Part shown: positions 55,201-63,376 of the stretch, one piece after another
Layout: every line of letters starts with the position of its first letter
How positions within the stretch are numbered: position 1 is the stretch's first letter
DNA from: Streptomyces zhaozhouensis
Lineage (GTDB): Bacteria > Actinomycetota > Actinomycetes > Streptomycetales > Streptomycetaceae
NCBI RefSeq assembly: GCF_900230195.1
Contig: NZ_OCNE01000006.1
Span: 124,001-188,000, forward strand
Reading direction: 5' to 3'
Length of the DNA: 64,000 bases
Program-made: the position numbers and the translations under genes
The notes under the pieces: model-generated
Told to the model about the DNA's origin: nothing
The model's database searches: none
What the model saw: the letters and a program-made list of their open reading frames with translations, nothing else

Positions 55201-58200
55201 GGCCGCGCTCGCGGACGCCGCGCTGCGGCTGACCGGGCTGGCGGCGGGCAGCCGTTCGCTGGCCACCGCGCGGCCCGGCGACCCCGAGGCCGAACGCGCG
55301 GTGTACTCCGCCCTGTTGAACGGCGCGACGCTGGTGCTGCCGGCGCAGGTGCCGGGCGGGCAGGCGTTGGCGACGCTGCTCGGGCAGGCGGCGGTGAGCC
55401 ATCTGACGCTGGGTGACCAGGAGTTGACCACGCTCGGGCTGGCGGGGCCGCTGCCAGAGGGGCTGGTCGTGGTCGTGCCAGGCACCCCGCGCACGGCCCG
55501 GGACGCGAGCGCGCGGCCCACGGCGTTGGTGACCCGCGCGGTGCCGGAGAGCGGTGTGCCGGTGTCGGTGGCCGGCCCTGAGGCGCCGGAGGGCTCCGAC
55601 GGGTTCGACGGTGCGGCCGCCTGGGGAACGCCGGCGCCCGGCGTGCGCCTTCAGGTGTTGGACGGGCTGCTGCGCCCGGTCCCGATCGGCGTCGCGGGCG
55701 AGCTCTACGTCTCGGGCTCCGGACTGGCCAGGGGCTACGCCGGACAGCCCGGCGCGACGGCGGCCCGGCTGGTCGCCGACCCGCAGGGCGAGCCGGGAGC
55801 GAGGATGCTGCGCACGGGCGCGGTGGTCCGTTGGACGGAGGACGGGCGCCTCGTGGGGGCCACCCCGCGCCCGGCGGTCGCGGCGGCCGAGCCGGGCCCG
55901 GTGCCCGACTACCGGCAGACGCTGCCGACCCCCGTCGTGCCCTCGGCCCAGGTTCAGGACCCGGCCCAGGCTCCGGCCGATCCCCGGGTGGCGAGCGCGC
56001 CGGTCGACGAGTCGGCGGCCGACGCGAGGTCGACGATGATGCTGAAGCTCCCGCCACCGGCGGAGACGGTGGACACGGCGCCCACGGCCGAGCCGCGGCC
56101 CGAGCCGCACAACCCGACGGTCGCGCTGCGAGTGGACAACCTCCCCGGGCCCGGGGGCTCAGGCCCCGAGTCGGGGGCCGACCGGCCGGCCGCCGAGAAA
56201 GCGCCGGCCGAGCCGCACAACCCGACGGTCGCGCTGCGGGTGGACAACCTGCCGGCACCGGAAGCCGAACGACCGGCCGCCGACGTTCCCGCCGAGCCGC
56301 CGCACCCGACGATCGCGCTGCGCGTCGACGATCTGCCGGCGCCGGCGACCGCCTCGCCGACCCCGGCCGGCACGCCGCGCGTGGATGACCTGCCGGCACC
56401 GGAAACGGAAGCCGCTGCCGCTGCCGCTGCCGCCGAAAGCGACACGAGCGCGGTGAGCGGTGGAAGCGGCGGTAACGGGGAGAGCGAGCAAGGCGACGCG
56501 CTGGAGGGCGCCCGCCCGGCAGCGGTGAGCGAGCCGGAGCCGGAGGCGGTATTCGCGGCGGAGCCGACGTCCGCCGTCGAGGCGGTCTCCGAGTCCGTCT
56601 CCGAGCCGGTCTCCGAGCCGGAAGCGGCCTCCGCGCCGAAGTCGGAGACTCGATCGGAGCCGGAGCTGGAGCCGGAGCAGGCGCAGGAGCACGCGCCCGA
56701 GCGGGAACGGAGCGCCGAGGCTCCGTCGGTCGGGGCGTCGGTCGCGGCGTCCGTCGCGGGGACGGGCGGGGCGCCACGGGACGCGGGGCCTCGGGCCACC
56801 GTTCCCGACGCCTTCCGCGTGCAGGTCGCCAAGACGCCGGCCGCGCCCGCGGTGGCGCTGTCCGGCAGCACCCTCTCCTACGCCGAACTGTACGAGCGCG
56901 TGGGCAGGCTGACCGGCGTCCTCGTGGGTCGGGAGATCGGCCCCGGAGCGACGGTCGCGTTGGGGGTGCCGCGTTCCGTCGAGCTGGTGGTCGGGCTGTT
57001 GGCGACCCTGGCCAGTGGCGCCGCCGCTTCGACGCGGACCGCGGGAGCCGACCTCACGCTCGTGGCGGCCGAGGCCGGCGCCGGTGAACTGGCGCTGGAC
57101 CGTCCGGAGATCGCCGTCACGCCGGCGCCGCGCTCACCGGTCGCGGTGGCCGTGGACGAGCCGGCACTGGTCGGCCCGGCCGGTTCCGTCTCGCACGGCG
57201 AGGTCGTGGACCGCGCGCTGCGCGCCGCCGACGATCTGGCGGCGCTCCGTGAACGCGCCCCTGACGGCTCGGCGTTGCTGGAGATCCTGGGCACGCTGCT
57301 CAACGGCGGCACCGTGGAGGCGGGCGGTCCCCAGCCGGGGACCGGGCGGAACAGGCAGGAGCCGGAGCCGGAGCCCGTGACCGTCGAGGCCGAGGCGGCC
57401 CAGGAACCGGTCGGACGGGCGGAGTCTTCCGAGGCGCAGCCGGTCGAGGCGCAGTCCGTCGCGACGGAGGCCGTCAAGCCGGAGGCCGTGCCCCTCGTGG
57501 CGGCGGCCACCGACCCCGCCCCGGAACCGGAACCGGCATCAGAGCCGGCACCGGCACCGACGTCCGAAGCCGTCTCCGAGCCCGGCTCGGAGCCCGCCGC
57601 CGCACATGACGGGGTCACACAAGACCCCGCCGCACACGACGCCGTCGCGCATGACGCCGGCACCGGTGAGCTCCCGTTGCCGCCCAACGCGCGGTGGCTG
57701 CGGGAGCGCGGCGGCCCGCTGGCCGGCTGCCACCAGTCGGTGCTGGTGCGGACGCCGGGCGGCGCCGACGAGCAGTTGCTCGCCGACGCGCTCCAGGCGG
57801 TCGTCGACCACCACGCCGGGCTGCGGCTGGCCCTCACCACCGAGCCCGCCGACGGCACCGACGACGCCGGAGCCGCCGACGCGGGGGTGGAAGGGACGGG
57901 CGAGCCGTTCTGGACGCTGCGCGTCCGCGAGCCGGGTGCGGTGAACGCCGCGTTCTGCCTCACCAGGGCCGAGGTGCTGGGCCTCGAGGGCGAGGACCTG
58001 TATCCGACGCTCCGCACCGAGGCGGACCATCTGGTCACGGAACTGGACCCGGCGCAGGGCGAGATGCTGCGCGCGATCTGGTTCGACAGCGGCTTCGACG
58101 AGCCGGGCTATCTGCTGCTGGCCGCCCATCAGCTGGTCGTGGACGGCGTCTCGTGGCGGGTGCTGCTGGAGGACCTGGCCACCGCCTACGCCGCCGTGGT

Positions 58201-59086
58201 CGACGGCGGGACCCCGGTGCTGCCGCCGGTCGGCGCCTCGGTGCGGACCTGGGCGGAGCGGATCACCGCGGACTCCGAGGAGCGCGAGGACGAACTGCCG
58301 CTCTGGGAGGAGATCCTGGAGTGGTCGGACGGCGCGCTGACCGACCGCCCGTTCCTGCCGGAGGAGTCGGCGGCGCCGGGGGGCCTGACGGTGAGCCTGT
58401 CCGCCGAGGGCGGCGCCGCCGCGCTGCTCGGCACGGACGGGGGCGCCGATGGGGTGGGCGATCCGCTCGCCGTGCTGCTGGCCGGGCTCGCGCTGTCCGT
58501 CGGCGACTGGCGGCGGCGGCGCGGGATGAGCGAGGGCCAGGGGCTGCTGGTCGACGTGTTGGACACCGCGCGCAGGACCGGTGCGGAGCGGACGGTCGGT
58601 TGGCTCGCGTCGCCGCATCCGGTGCGCCTCGATCTGGCGGGCGTGCGCGGCGACGAGGCGGTGGCGCGGGTCGCCGAGACGCTGGAGGAGATCCCGGACC
58701 AGGGTCTGGGCTACGGGCTGCTGCGGTATCTGGAGCCCGAGCTGGCCGAGGATCTGGCGGACGCGGCGCAGCCGCAGCTCGGCTTCGCGTGGCTGGGCCG
58801 GTTCGCCGCGGCGGAGGCCGGTGACGCCGACGCCGAGTGGAAGCTGGTCGCCGACGGCGGCGGCGTCGGGCTGCCGGGTCCGGCCGGTGCCCGGGACACG
58901 CGGCTCTCGCACGGGTTGGAGATCAGCTGCCATGTGCAGGAGTTGGCCTCCGGTCCCCGGCTGGTGATCGGTTGGCGCTGGCCCGAGGGGCTGTGGACGC
59001 GGGAGTCGGTGGACGAGCTGGCCCAGGGGTTGCTGGCCGCGCTCGCCGCCCTCGCGGGCAGGGAGTCGGAGGTCGCGGTCGGCTGA
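49289..59086 (+). CDS. Giant NRPS-like protein with decayed domains and no carrier domain
   Basis: A 3,265-residue protein with NRPS domains in the order C1 (about 10-430), A1 (442-845), E1 (855-1290), C2 (1311-1745), A2 (1751-2190), a repeat linker (2190-2505), an A3 stub (2505-2670), a second linker, and E2 (2791-3265). C1 keeps HHQLALD (His143-His144), but E1 and C2 have AHR in place of HH (His992, His1442); E2 reads AHQLVVDGVSW (His2947). The adenylation cores lack the usual YTSGSTG and late GRxDxQVK segments. I see no carrier motif (LGGxS) and no thioesterase domain. GGGGAG precedes ATG 49289. It cannot work as a normal assembly line by itself. Confidence 0.85.
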   Translation: MGKSRLADVAPLSPSQRDLLSRALADEQALALLTGQVECAWEGPLDVAALRASIGTLLRRHPALTAGFLTEDGARPVRFLPADPELPFVEHDLSALPPLVREREVARLAEVERGRRLAPAEPPLVRFTLLRTAPERHLLLVTHHQLALDRWARPLLVAELMTLLAAGGSDEELPEPPSSRGWFDWQAARDAEADAAAWQRVLGEIRQPGFLTRSGDRRVPLARESYAHPLPAGLSDRLNGLVDRTGSTLSAVLHAAWALVLGRFTGRSEVVLGSALPGRPPEVAGSGSLLDSLAAVLPLRVALGPEETLLDLLRQVSQGQEALEPLPYAAPPQPTDGLFDTVVGFGVRSVADALADSAPAGGPRLAGVRELDCSPQPLTVLGSAAPELTLRFDYRPDIFDQPAVERLAGCLERLLVALADDPEQAVGAVDVLDPAERQRVLVDFNNSGVPLWARTLPELFEQQVKRGPEQPALLGEHGLATYGELNGRANRLARLLIARGIGPEDVVALPLPRSVDLVVATLAVAKAGAASLPVDPAGRDAWPSGVKPALTLTTRACAGAFATGARAEVPTLPLDAPDTLVELGRAESTNPTDSDRRHRLQPAHAALLVDAGGARGATVVPHTGLASLSATAAQRFVFTGNDRVLMYARPGSTGSLLELTVALTTGAALLVAPADAGERRLPTELMTQWQVTHALVDAAALSGAQPEQLPWLRVLVLDGTEVDPELVARWSRGRTLVSGLSAAETSALAVVSTPLGGGQPPSLGGPVVGTRAFVLDAALRPVPVGVAGELYLLGAGVARGYTGRADATAERLVACPFGGPGARMFRTGQLARWRPHGQLEYLGAAAGRAVGGPSGVGLLPATPQLLALAQRHGSPEGYQAMVLQVPGGLDESALVGALGAVLDHHDALRGRLVGSAAIGWALEIAEPGTADAAGAFRRVDVFGRYERELGASVDAALAEAAGELAPRDGVMLRLVWLDTGPGRAGRLLVVAHRLVIDDASWRVLLPDLHAAYRALAAGGTPHLPAVRTSARALALDLARQAAARSAELDGWRQVLHAPDEPVAPGGAGAGRHTVTVDPAVSAAVLRAGAGLPVPGLPVNTVDVLLTALGVAVAEWRAERGLGGGRRTLVEIVEHGRGEGLGGADLSRTVGWFANSYPAAVDPGEVPAEALGRVAGQLRALPGRGAGFGLLRWLNAETSAVLAGAPEPRITFGYRGRTPGTGPDSDWLPVSEAAEDGGAPLPPGRQLGLEVRTVESGRGAVLTAEWRGADGLGEPELAAIAAHWLAALADLAGQRAADAGPPAAEPAALPGPQPLTARQSELLGALAPGEGRAGVHAAQLTLDLEGPLDAARLRTALDALLRRHGALRTGLTPAGAEEPRPAGDLPWQEIDLGDVPSHRQDGRLLSVRRSERDQPFALDAPPLARGALVRLGADRHQLVLTAHRLLLDDRSLSLLPGELLHLYAADDLDAVPAAPSYRAAMPELTALDGEADLDAWRAVLAGLDGPTLAAEAPGAPDTAPETVAVELSDAVTERLTATLHARGVPLEAAAHAAWALALGALTGRRDVVLGVTAPGRSPEAAGALGPFDHTVPLRVRIDPAEPLTELLGRVHADRTALLPHRRVTLAALRRLADAGPLLDSSVTVREPARPAHAGEPRLTSVGRLDAEAPPVTLAVIPGERLTLRLGHRPDALGGAAAARLLGRVRQLLTALALTPGARTAAVGRPGEAERVRLAAFQGRAERAGAVETAVERFERQVSERRDAPALVTEAGELSYAELNLRANRLARLLIQSGIGAERVVAIALPRSADLVVAMLGVLKSGAAHLLLDPTEPVVRAERLLTAAAPLLLITDQANSGRLRTGLGPGRLILDDPGVVRQLTSGFGEPNAPEPASDAPSDGSLDSEATTQLRLSDVSGGRPEQDDAAGRGRPAGNAGDPTDAERVAPLLGASPAYVSHARDQASGPGALVTQAGVAALADAALRLTGLAAGSRSLATARPGDPEAERAVYSALLNGATLVLPAQVPGGQALATLLGQAAVSHLTLGDQELTTLGLAGPLPEGLVVVVPGTPRTARDASARPTALVTRAVPESGVPVSVAGPEAPEGSDGFDGAAAWGTPAPGVRLQVLDGLLRPVPIGVAGELYVSGSGLARGYAGQPGATAARLVADPQGEPGARMLRTGAVVRWTEDGRLVGATPRPAVAAAEPGPVPDYRQTLPTPVVPSAQVQDPAQAPADPRVASAPVDESAADARSTMMLKLPPPAETVDTAPTAEPRPEPHNPTVALRVDNLPGPGGSGPESGADRPAAEKAPAEPHNPTVALRVDNLPAPEAERPAADVPAEPPHPTIALRVDDLPAPATASPTPAGTPRVDDLPAPETEAAAAAAAAESDTSAVSGGSGGNGESEQGDALEGARPAAVSEPEPEAVFAAEPTSAVEAVSESVSEPVSEPEAASAPKSETRSEPELEPEQAQEHAPERERSAEAPSVGASVAASVAGTGGAPRDAGPRATVPDAFRVQVAKTPAAPAVALSGSTLSYAELYERVGRLTGVLVGREIGPGATVALGVPRSVELVVGLLATLASGAAASTRTAGADLTLVAAEAGAGELALDRPEIAVTPAPRSPVAVAVDEPALVGPAGSVSHGEVVDRALRAADDLAALRERAPDGSALLEILGTLLNGGTVEAGGPQPGTGRNRQEPEPEPVTVEAEAAQEPVGRAESSEAQPVEAQSVATEAVKPEAVPLVAAATDPAPEPEPASEPAPAPTSEAVSEPGSEPAAAHDGVTQDPAAHDAVAHDAGTGELPLPPNARWLRERGGPLAGCHQSVLVRTPGGADEQLLADALQAVVDHHAGLRLALTTEPADGTDDAGAADAGVEGTGEPFWTLRVREPGAVNAAFCLTRAEVLGLEGEDLYPTLRTEADHLVTELDPAQGEMLRAIWFDSGFDEPGYLLLAAHQLVVDGVSWRVLLEDLATAYAAVVDGGTPVLPPVGASVRTWAERITADSEEREDELPLWEEILEWSDGALTDRPFLPEESAAPGGLTVSLSAEGGAAALLGTDGGADGVGDPLAVLLAGLALSVGDWRRRRGMSEGQGLLVDVLDTARRTGAERTVGWLASPHPVRLDLAGVRGDEAVARVAETLEEIPDQGLGYGLLRYLEPELAEDLADAAQPQLGFAWLGRFAAAEAGDADAEWKLVADGGGVGLPGPAGARDTRLSHGLEISCHVQELASGPRLVIGWRWPEGLWTRESVDELAQGLLAALAALAGRESEVAVG
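56101..56409 (+). repeat. Tandem EPHNPTVALRVDNLP-type repeats in the NRPS-like linker
   Basis: Four in-frame units lie between A2 and A3: EPHNPTVALRVDNLP twice, EPPHPTIALRVDDLPAP, and a shortened PRVDDLPAPE. The DNA units are similar enough to be recent duplications. Pro/Glu/Ser-rich sequence surrounds them. Confidence 0.85.
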
Positions 59087-59152
59087 TCCGGCACGGCCTC
59101 GGCCGAGTTGATCCGGCACGGTCACGAGCGAGTCGGTCGGCACGTCGCGATC

Positions 59153-59196
59153 GAGGGGCGCGCTCGGGGATTCACACTCCCCCGGGCGCGCCTCTC
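59153..59196 (+). terminator. Imperfect hairpin after the NRPS-like gene
   Basis: Bases 59153-59169 pair with 59180-59196 at 15 of 17 positions around a short loop, 67 bp past the stop codon. Confidence 0.55.
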
Positions 59197-59688
59197 GGCG
59201 TTGGTCCGCTTCCCGCGCCTGCGCACACCACCATCGGTGGGGCGGCGGGCCTTTGAAGCAGACCGTCCCCGGGCAACCAACGGGCGGCGGGCCCTGCCGC
59301 GAGTGCGGCGGGCGCTCGTTCCGCAACAGTTCGTCAACAGTTCCCCTCGGCTTTCCGAACCTCCCCGCGCCGAGGGAGCGGTGGACGACAGAACGGAGGG
59401 AGGGCAACGGGAGGCGTCCTTCGGTTGTCCGCGCGGCGTACGGTCTGTCCCAAACCGGGAACAGTCGGACTCCCGCGCCGGAGAAAGTTGAATGTTGCAT
59501 TCCTTTCTGTCGATCGAATGACCGCTTTGGCAGCAAGTTGCCAAACCCCTCTCTGGCATTCGCGGAAACTTCGACTACGTTCTTGCGAGCGTCTCCCCCA
59601 CGGCGGTTTACCTGCCCGGCACGGGGAGTCGCGCGTGGACGACGCCCCCACTCAGTCCCGTGTTCGGGCTGCTACGGTGTCGTCAGCT

Positions 59689-59706
59689 TCCGAATCCGTA
59701 TTCGGA
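59689..59706. promoter_or_regulatory. 18-bp palindrome TCCGAATCCGTATTCGGA
   Basis: Seven-base arms flank a CCGT spacer, a typical operator geometry for a dimeric regulator. Relatively AT-rich sequence around it stands out in this GC-rich region. Confidence 0.5.
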
Positions 59707-59823
59707 TGACGGGAGAAGGTGGGCCGCGTGCCCATCCGAGCGGTGAGCGCGGGATTCCGACGCCTCTCCGGCTCGCGGTCGAACGGTTCCGCCTCGACCG
59801 GGAGACACCGGGAAGGCTTCGTG

Positions 59824-59887
59824 TCCCACGTGGGACCGCAAAGGCATATGCCGAGGCGCATACCTACGCATATGCCGGGAGAAGAAG
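59824..59887. promoter_or_regulatory. TCCCACGTGGGA palindrome with paired GCATATGCCG units
   Basis: TCCCACGTGGGA (59824-59835) is a perfect 12-bp palindrome. GCATATGCCG then occurs at 59844-59853 and 59878-59887, with a weaker GCGCATACC between them. Regular spacing suggests a multi-site operator. Confidence 0.5.
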
Positions 59888-60597
59888 ATTCGAGGACGGC
59901 GGCACCGCCCGCCCTCACCGAATGCGTCGGACGTTCCGCCGGAGCGCGCTCCGCCGGACGGCCCGCTAACAGAAGACTCGTCTCGGGGGAGACCACACGC
60001 ATGTACAGCAGCCGATGGCCGATGAGTTCTGAGCAGGCGGACGACACCACCGCCGACACCGTGTCCAACGGACCGGACACGCCGCCGGGGACGCCGGCGA
60101 GCGTCGCGGCGTCCTCCCAGGTGAACGACCACCGTCGGCGGCCGGCACCCCCCTGCGCGCGCCGGCGCGAACCACCCGCGCGCCGAGGGTCGTTCGTGCC
60201 CCGCAGGGGTCTCACGCGCCGCGCCGCCTTATCGGCAGCCCGGTGACAGCCCCGCCGCATCCGCCTCCCGCCTCCCGCCCGGACGTCCGAGCGCCCGCGC
60301 GCCTCACCCACTCGGAGTGACCGCGCCGCCGACAATCCCGAGGCATTTCTGGAGTCGCCGAGGCCCCGTCCCCAGCTGAGGGGATCGGGGACCGGTCAGC
60401 TCATCCGAACAAAGCGGAGGCACGCGCGGTCGCACGCGGGAACCGCATTTCCGCGCCTTCCAGAAAACCCAGTACGACGCCGTTCACTCCTGGCAGAACA
60501 CCTCGCACGACCACGGTTCCGCGTGTCGGGGAACCCGGTTTCATTCCGTCTCGTTCCTGCTTCATTCGAGGGGCCTCGGAAGTTTCGAAGGGGGAAA

Positions 60598-62295
60598 ATG
60601 TCCGCACCATCATCCGCCGCGGAGCATCTCCGGCCGTTGCCGGGCGCGAGCGGCGATGAGATCGAGTCCTCGCTGCTCCAGGCGCTGCGTCTCATCGAGT
60701 CCACCGTCTCGCTGCACCGCAACGGCGCCGACAACCGTTCCCTCCAGATGCTGCCCGGCCGGCTCGCGGCCTCGGGTACGGCGCGGCTGCTGATCGACGG
60801 GGCACAACGACGGATCAGCTACGCGGGCCCGCACCCGCCGCAGGGCGCGGAGGACGAGCAGGCGATGCTCTCCGGGCTGCACGCCGCCTACGAGCGCGGC
60901 GTCCGGGTGCGCATGTTGTACTCGGCGCCCCCGTTGGACCAGGAGGAGTCCGTCGGGCTGACCCCGCAGCCCGCCGGCTGGGAGGTCAGGGTCGCCGGCG
61001 GCGACGTGCAGGAGGCGCTGATCGTCGACGGCCGGGTCGCGCTGCTGCGCGGCGGCGACCGGCACGGCGCGCAGGCCGCCGTCACCGAGGACCCGGCCAC
61101 GGTCCGGGCGTTGGACCTGCTGCTCGCCGGCACCTGGCAGACCGCGCTGACGCCGACCGCGCACCGGAGGCTGACCCAGCGGCTGCGGCGGACGCCCACG
61201 CAGCGGGTGCTGGGCCAGCTGCGGGACGGGGCGACGGACGAGGCGGCGGCGCCCGAGTTGGACATGTCGCTGCGCACCTACCGCCGCCTGGTCGCCGAGA
61301 TCAAGTGCGCGCTGGGGGTCAACTCCCGTTTCCAGGCCGGGGTGCGGGCCGTCGAGCTGGGGCTGCTGCCGGACGGCGACCGGGCACGCCCGGAGCTGGC
61401 CGACCGCGAGTCGCTGGCCGCCACGCTCTCGGAGTCCCTCCAGGAGGCGCTGCACCCCGGCTCGCCCGCCCAGCGGCACCGTCAGGAGAGACCCCGGGGC
61501 AGCCGGGGCGATGAGCTGGAGCGTGCGCTGTTGGAGATCCGGACACTGATCGAGGAGACCAGGCGTCAGCACGCCAGCCAGCTCAGCCACCGCTCGCTGG
61601 TCTGCGAGGTCACGCTGGACGACGAGGCGTTGGTGACGGCCGTGCGGGAGCTGGTCGAGCAGGCCGAGCGGAGCGTGGACGTGGTGCTGGCCGCCGACCC
61701 CGCGCGGACCAGGAAGGTGCACGCGGCGCTCGCGCAGGTGGCGGCCGAGGCCCGCGCCGGGGTGCGGGTGCGGGTGCTGTGCAACCAGCCGGCGGTGGAG
61801 GCCGGCTGCCTCTCCGGGCCGGGGGCCGGCCGGCCGTGGGAGGTGCGGGTGGCCCGGATGCCGGCGCTGACCGCGACGATAGTGGACGACCGGGCGGCAC
61901 TGGTCAGCACGGAGTCCCCCGCCGGTCGACGCGCGTCCATGATCCGCGCTCCCGGCGTCATCCGCACGTTGAACACGCTCTTCGCCGGCGTCTGGCGCAA
62001 CGCGGTGCGCACGCCGGGGCAGTTGGACTTCGGCGGCCGGGTGCGGACCGAGACGGTGCGGCGCATCCTCCAGAAGCTCCAGATCGGGGTGACCGACGAG
62101 GTGGCGGCCAGGGAGCTGTCGGTCTCGGTGCGGACCTATCGGCGGCATGTCGCGGAGATCATGGCGGTGCTGGGGGCCACCTCGCGCTTCCAGGCGGGGG
62201 TGCGCGCCGCCGAGCTGGGGTTGCTGTCCGAGCCGGCGTGCGCCGACTCGCAGCTTCCTGCAAGCGAGGCTCCGCGGCAGCCCGGCGAGCGTTAG
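60598..62295 (+). CDS. Tandem-duplicated HTH regulator (TrmB-like sensor plus LuxR-like HTH, twice)
   Basis: A 565-residue regulator made of two homologous halves. Each half has a phospholipase-D/TrmB-like sensing region (ARLLIDGAQRRISYAG, GVRVRMLYSAPP; and SVDVVLAADPARTRKVHA, GVRVRVLCNQPA). Each ends in the same HTH (about 196-258, TDEAAAPELDMSLRTYRRLVAEI; about 483-542, TDEVAARELSVSVRTYRRHVAEI), both followed by SRFQAGVRAxELGLL. GGGGGAAA precedes ATG 60598. One polypeptide may therefore bind DNA as a built-in dimer. It probably controls the biosynthetic genes. Confidence 0.85.
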   Translation: MSAPSSAAEHLRPLPGASGDEIESSLLQALRLIESTVSLHRNGADNRSLQMLPGRLAASGTARLLIDGAQRRISYAGPHPPQGAEDEQAMLSGLHAAYERGVRVRMLYSAPPLDQEESVGLTPQPAGWEVRVAGGDVQEALIVDGRVALLRGGDRHGAQAAVTEDPATVRALDLLLAGTWQTALTPTAHRRLTQRLRRTPTQRVLGQLRDGATDEAAAPELDMSLRTYRRLVAEIKCALGVNSRFQAGVRAVELGLLPDGDRARPELADRESLAATLSESLQEALHPGSPAQRHRQERPRGSRGDELERALLEIRTLIEETRRQHASQLSHRSLVCEVTLDDEALVTAVRELVEQAERSVDVVLAADPARTRKVHAALAQVAAEARAGVRVRVLCNQPAVEAGCLSGPGAGRPWEVRVARMPALTATIVDDRAALVSTESPAGRRASMIRAPGVIRTLNTLFAGVWRNAVRTPGQLDFGGRVRTETVRRILQKLQIGVTDEVAARELSVSVRTYRRHVAEIMAVLGATSRFQAGVRAAELGLLSEPACADSQLPASEAPRQPGER

Positions 62296-62376
62296 AACGA
62301 CGGGAGGAGGACCGGCCGTTCGTCCAACGGCGCACGCCGGTCTCCACGCACGGGAGCGAGCGGGGGGCAGCCAGGG

Positions 62377-63165
62377 ATGCGAGCGGATGGACCGGCCGGC
62401 GAGAGCCCCTGGTTCCGCCACTACCGGGGGACGACGGCGCCGCGCGTGCGGCTGGCGATCCTGCCGCACGCGGGCGGGACCGCGGCCTTCTACCACGAGT
62501 GGGGCGAGGCGTTCGGGCCGGACGTCGAGGTGCTGGTGGCGCGCTATCCGGGGCGGCAGCAGCGGCTCCACGAGCCCTGCATCGACCGGATGGAGCCGCT
62601 GGCCAACGAGGTGACGGGCGCGCTGCTGCCGTTCACCGACCTGCCGTTGGCGATATTCGGGCACAGCATGGGCGCGTCCCTCGGCTACGAGGTGGCGCTG
62701 CGCCTGGAGAAGCTGCACGGGGTGCGGCTCAGCGGGCTCTATGTCTCGGCGCGCAGCGCGCCGCACCGGGTGGCGCCCAGGGACGAGTATCTGGCGGACG
62801 ACGCGACGCTGCTGGCCGAGGTGCGCCGGCTGGGCGGCACCGACGGCTCGGTGTTGGACGACCCGGAGATGCGGGAGCTGCTGCTGCCCGCGATACGCGC
62901 GGACTTCGCCGTGGTCGGCACCTACCGGCCGCGCGCCCCGATGCCGGTGAGCTGCCCCGTCGTGGCCTACGCGGGCGCCGACGACCCGTCGTCGCCGGTG
63001 GACGGCGTGCGGGCGTGGGGCGACGTGGCGCCGCTCGGGTTCACGCTGCGGGTGCTCGCGGGGGACCACTTCTATCTGGTCGGCCGGCGCGCCGAGGTGG
63101 TCGCCGACCTCCGGCGGAGACTGCTCGGCGCGCGGGAAGTGGCGCCTGGTCAGGGCCGCGGTTAG
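62377..63165 (+). CDS. Type II thioesterase
   Basis: A 262-residue alpha/beta hydrolase of the external editing thioesterase type that frees wrongly loaded carrier proteins. The nucleophile elbow is GHSMGA (Ser97). The N-terminus reads ILPHAGGTAAFY, and YPGRQQRLHEP is typical. The catalytic Asp lies in AGADDPSSP and the His in GDHFYLV. It follows the regulator gene on the same strand. Its presence implies a carrier-protein-based pathway. Confidence 0.94.
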   Translation: MRADGPAGESPWFRHYRGTTAPRVRLAILPHAGGTAAFYHEWGEAFGPDVEVLVARYPGRQQRLHEPCIDRMEPLANEVTGALLPFTDLPLAIFGHSMGASLGYEVALRLEKLHGVRLSGLYVSARSAPHRVAPRDEYLADDATLLAEVRRLGGTDGSVLDDPEMRELLLPAIRADFAVVGTYRPRAPMPVSCPVVAYAGADDPSSPVDGVRAWGDVAPLGFTLRVLAGDHFYLVGRRAEVVADLRRRLLGAREVAPGQGRG

Positions 63166-63376
63166 CAGCTTGTTGCAGCGCTCCTTGTGAGTCCGCGGGC
63201 GGCCTCGTTAAAAAGTTTTGAGAGAAAGCACCACCCCGAACGACACAGCTACACCGCACCACTTGAGCAGGATCCGCCCGCCGGCCGGGCCATTCGGCCC
63301 GTGAGCCGCCGGAGCGGACTTCTCACTCCCCCATCCAGGGACCCGACACGGGGCCCCCACCGAGAAGAGGACAGGT

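Larger units (their letters stand above)
59087..60597. promoter_or_regulatory. 1.5-kb control region between NRPS-like and regulator genes
   Basis: No gene is convincing. A 44-bp imperfect hairpin (59153-59196) probably ends the NRPS-like transcript. Palindromes occur at 59689-59706 and 59824-59835, and paired GCATATGCCG units at 59844-59853 and 59878-59887. A short frame from ATG 60001 (MYSSRWPMSSEQADDTTADT) with GGGGGAGA upstream could encode a small peptide, but its end is low-complexity. The density of palindromes suggests cluster regulation. Confidence 0.5.

Noticed and set aside
49154..56110. 2,318-residue open frame on the minus strand opposite the NRPS-like gene
   Set aside because: It is an Arg/Gln/His-rich mirror of the coding strand, typical for very GC-rich genes; the plus strand carries clear C, A and E domains.
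60001..60246. Possible 81-residue peptide MYSSRWPMSSEQADD...
   Set aside because: The start has a GGGGGAGA site, but the C-terminal half is Arg/Pro-rich like a noncoding frame; evidence is insufficient.
60610..63069. 819-residue minus-strand frame opposite the regulator and thioesterase genes
   Set aside because: It is an antisense shadow; both plus-strand genes have clear motifs and ribosome-binding sites.
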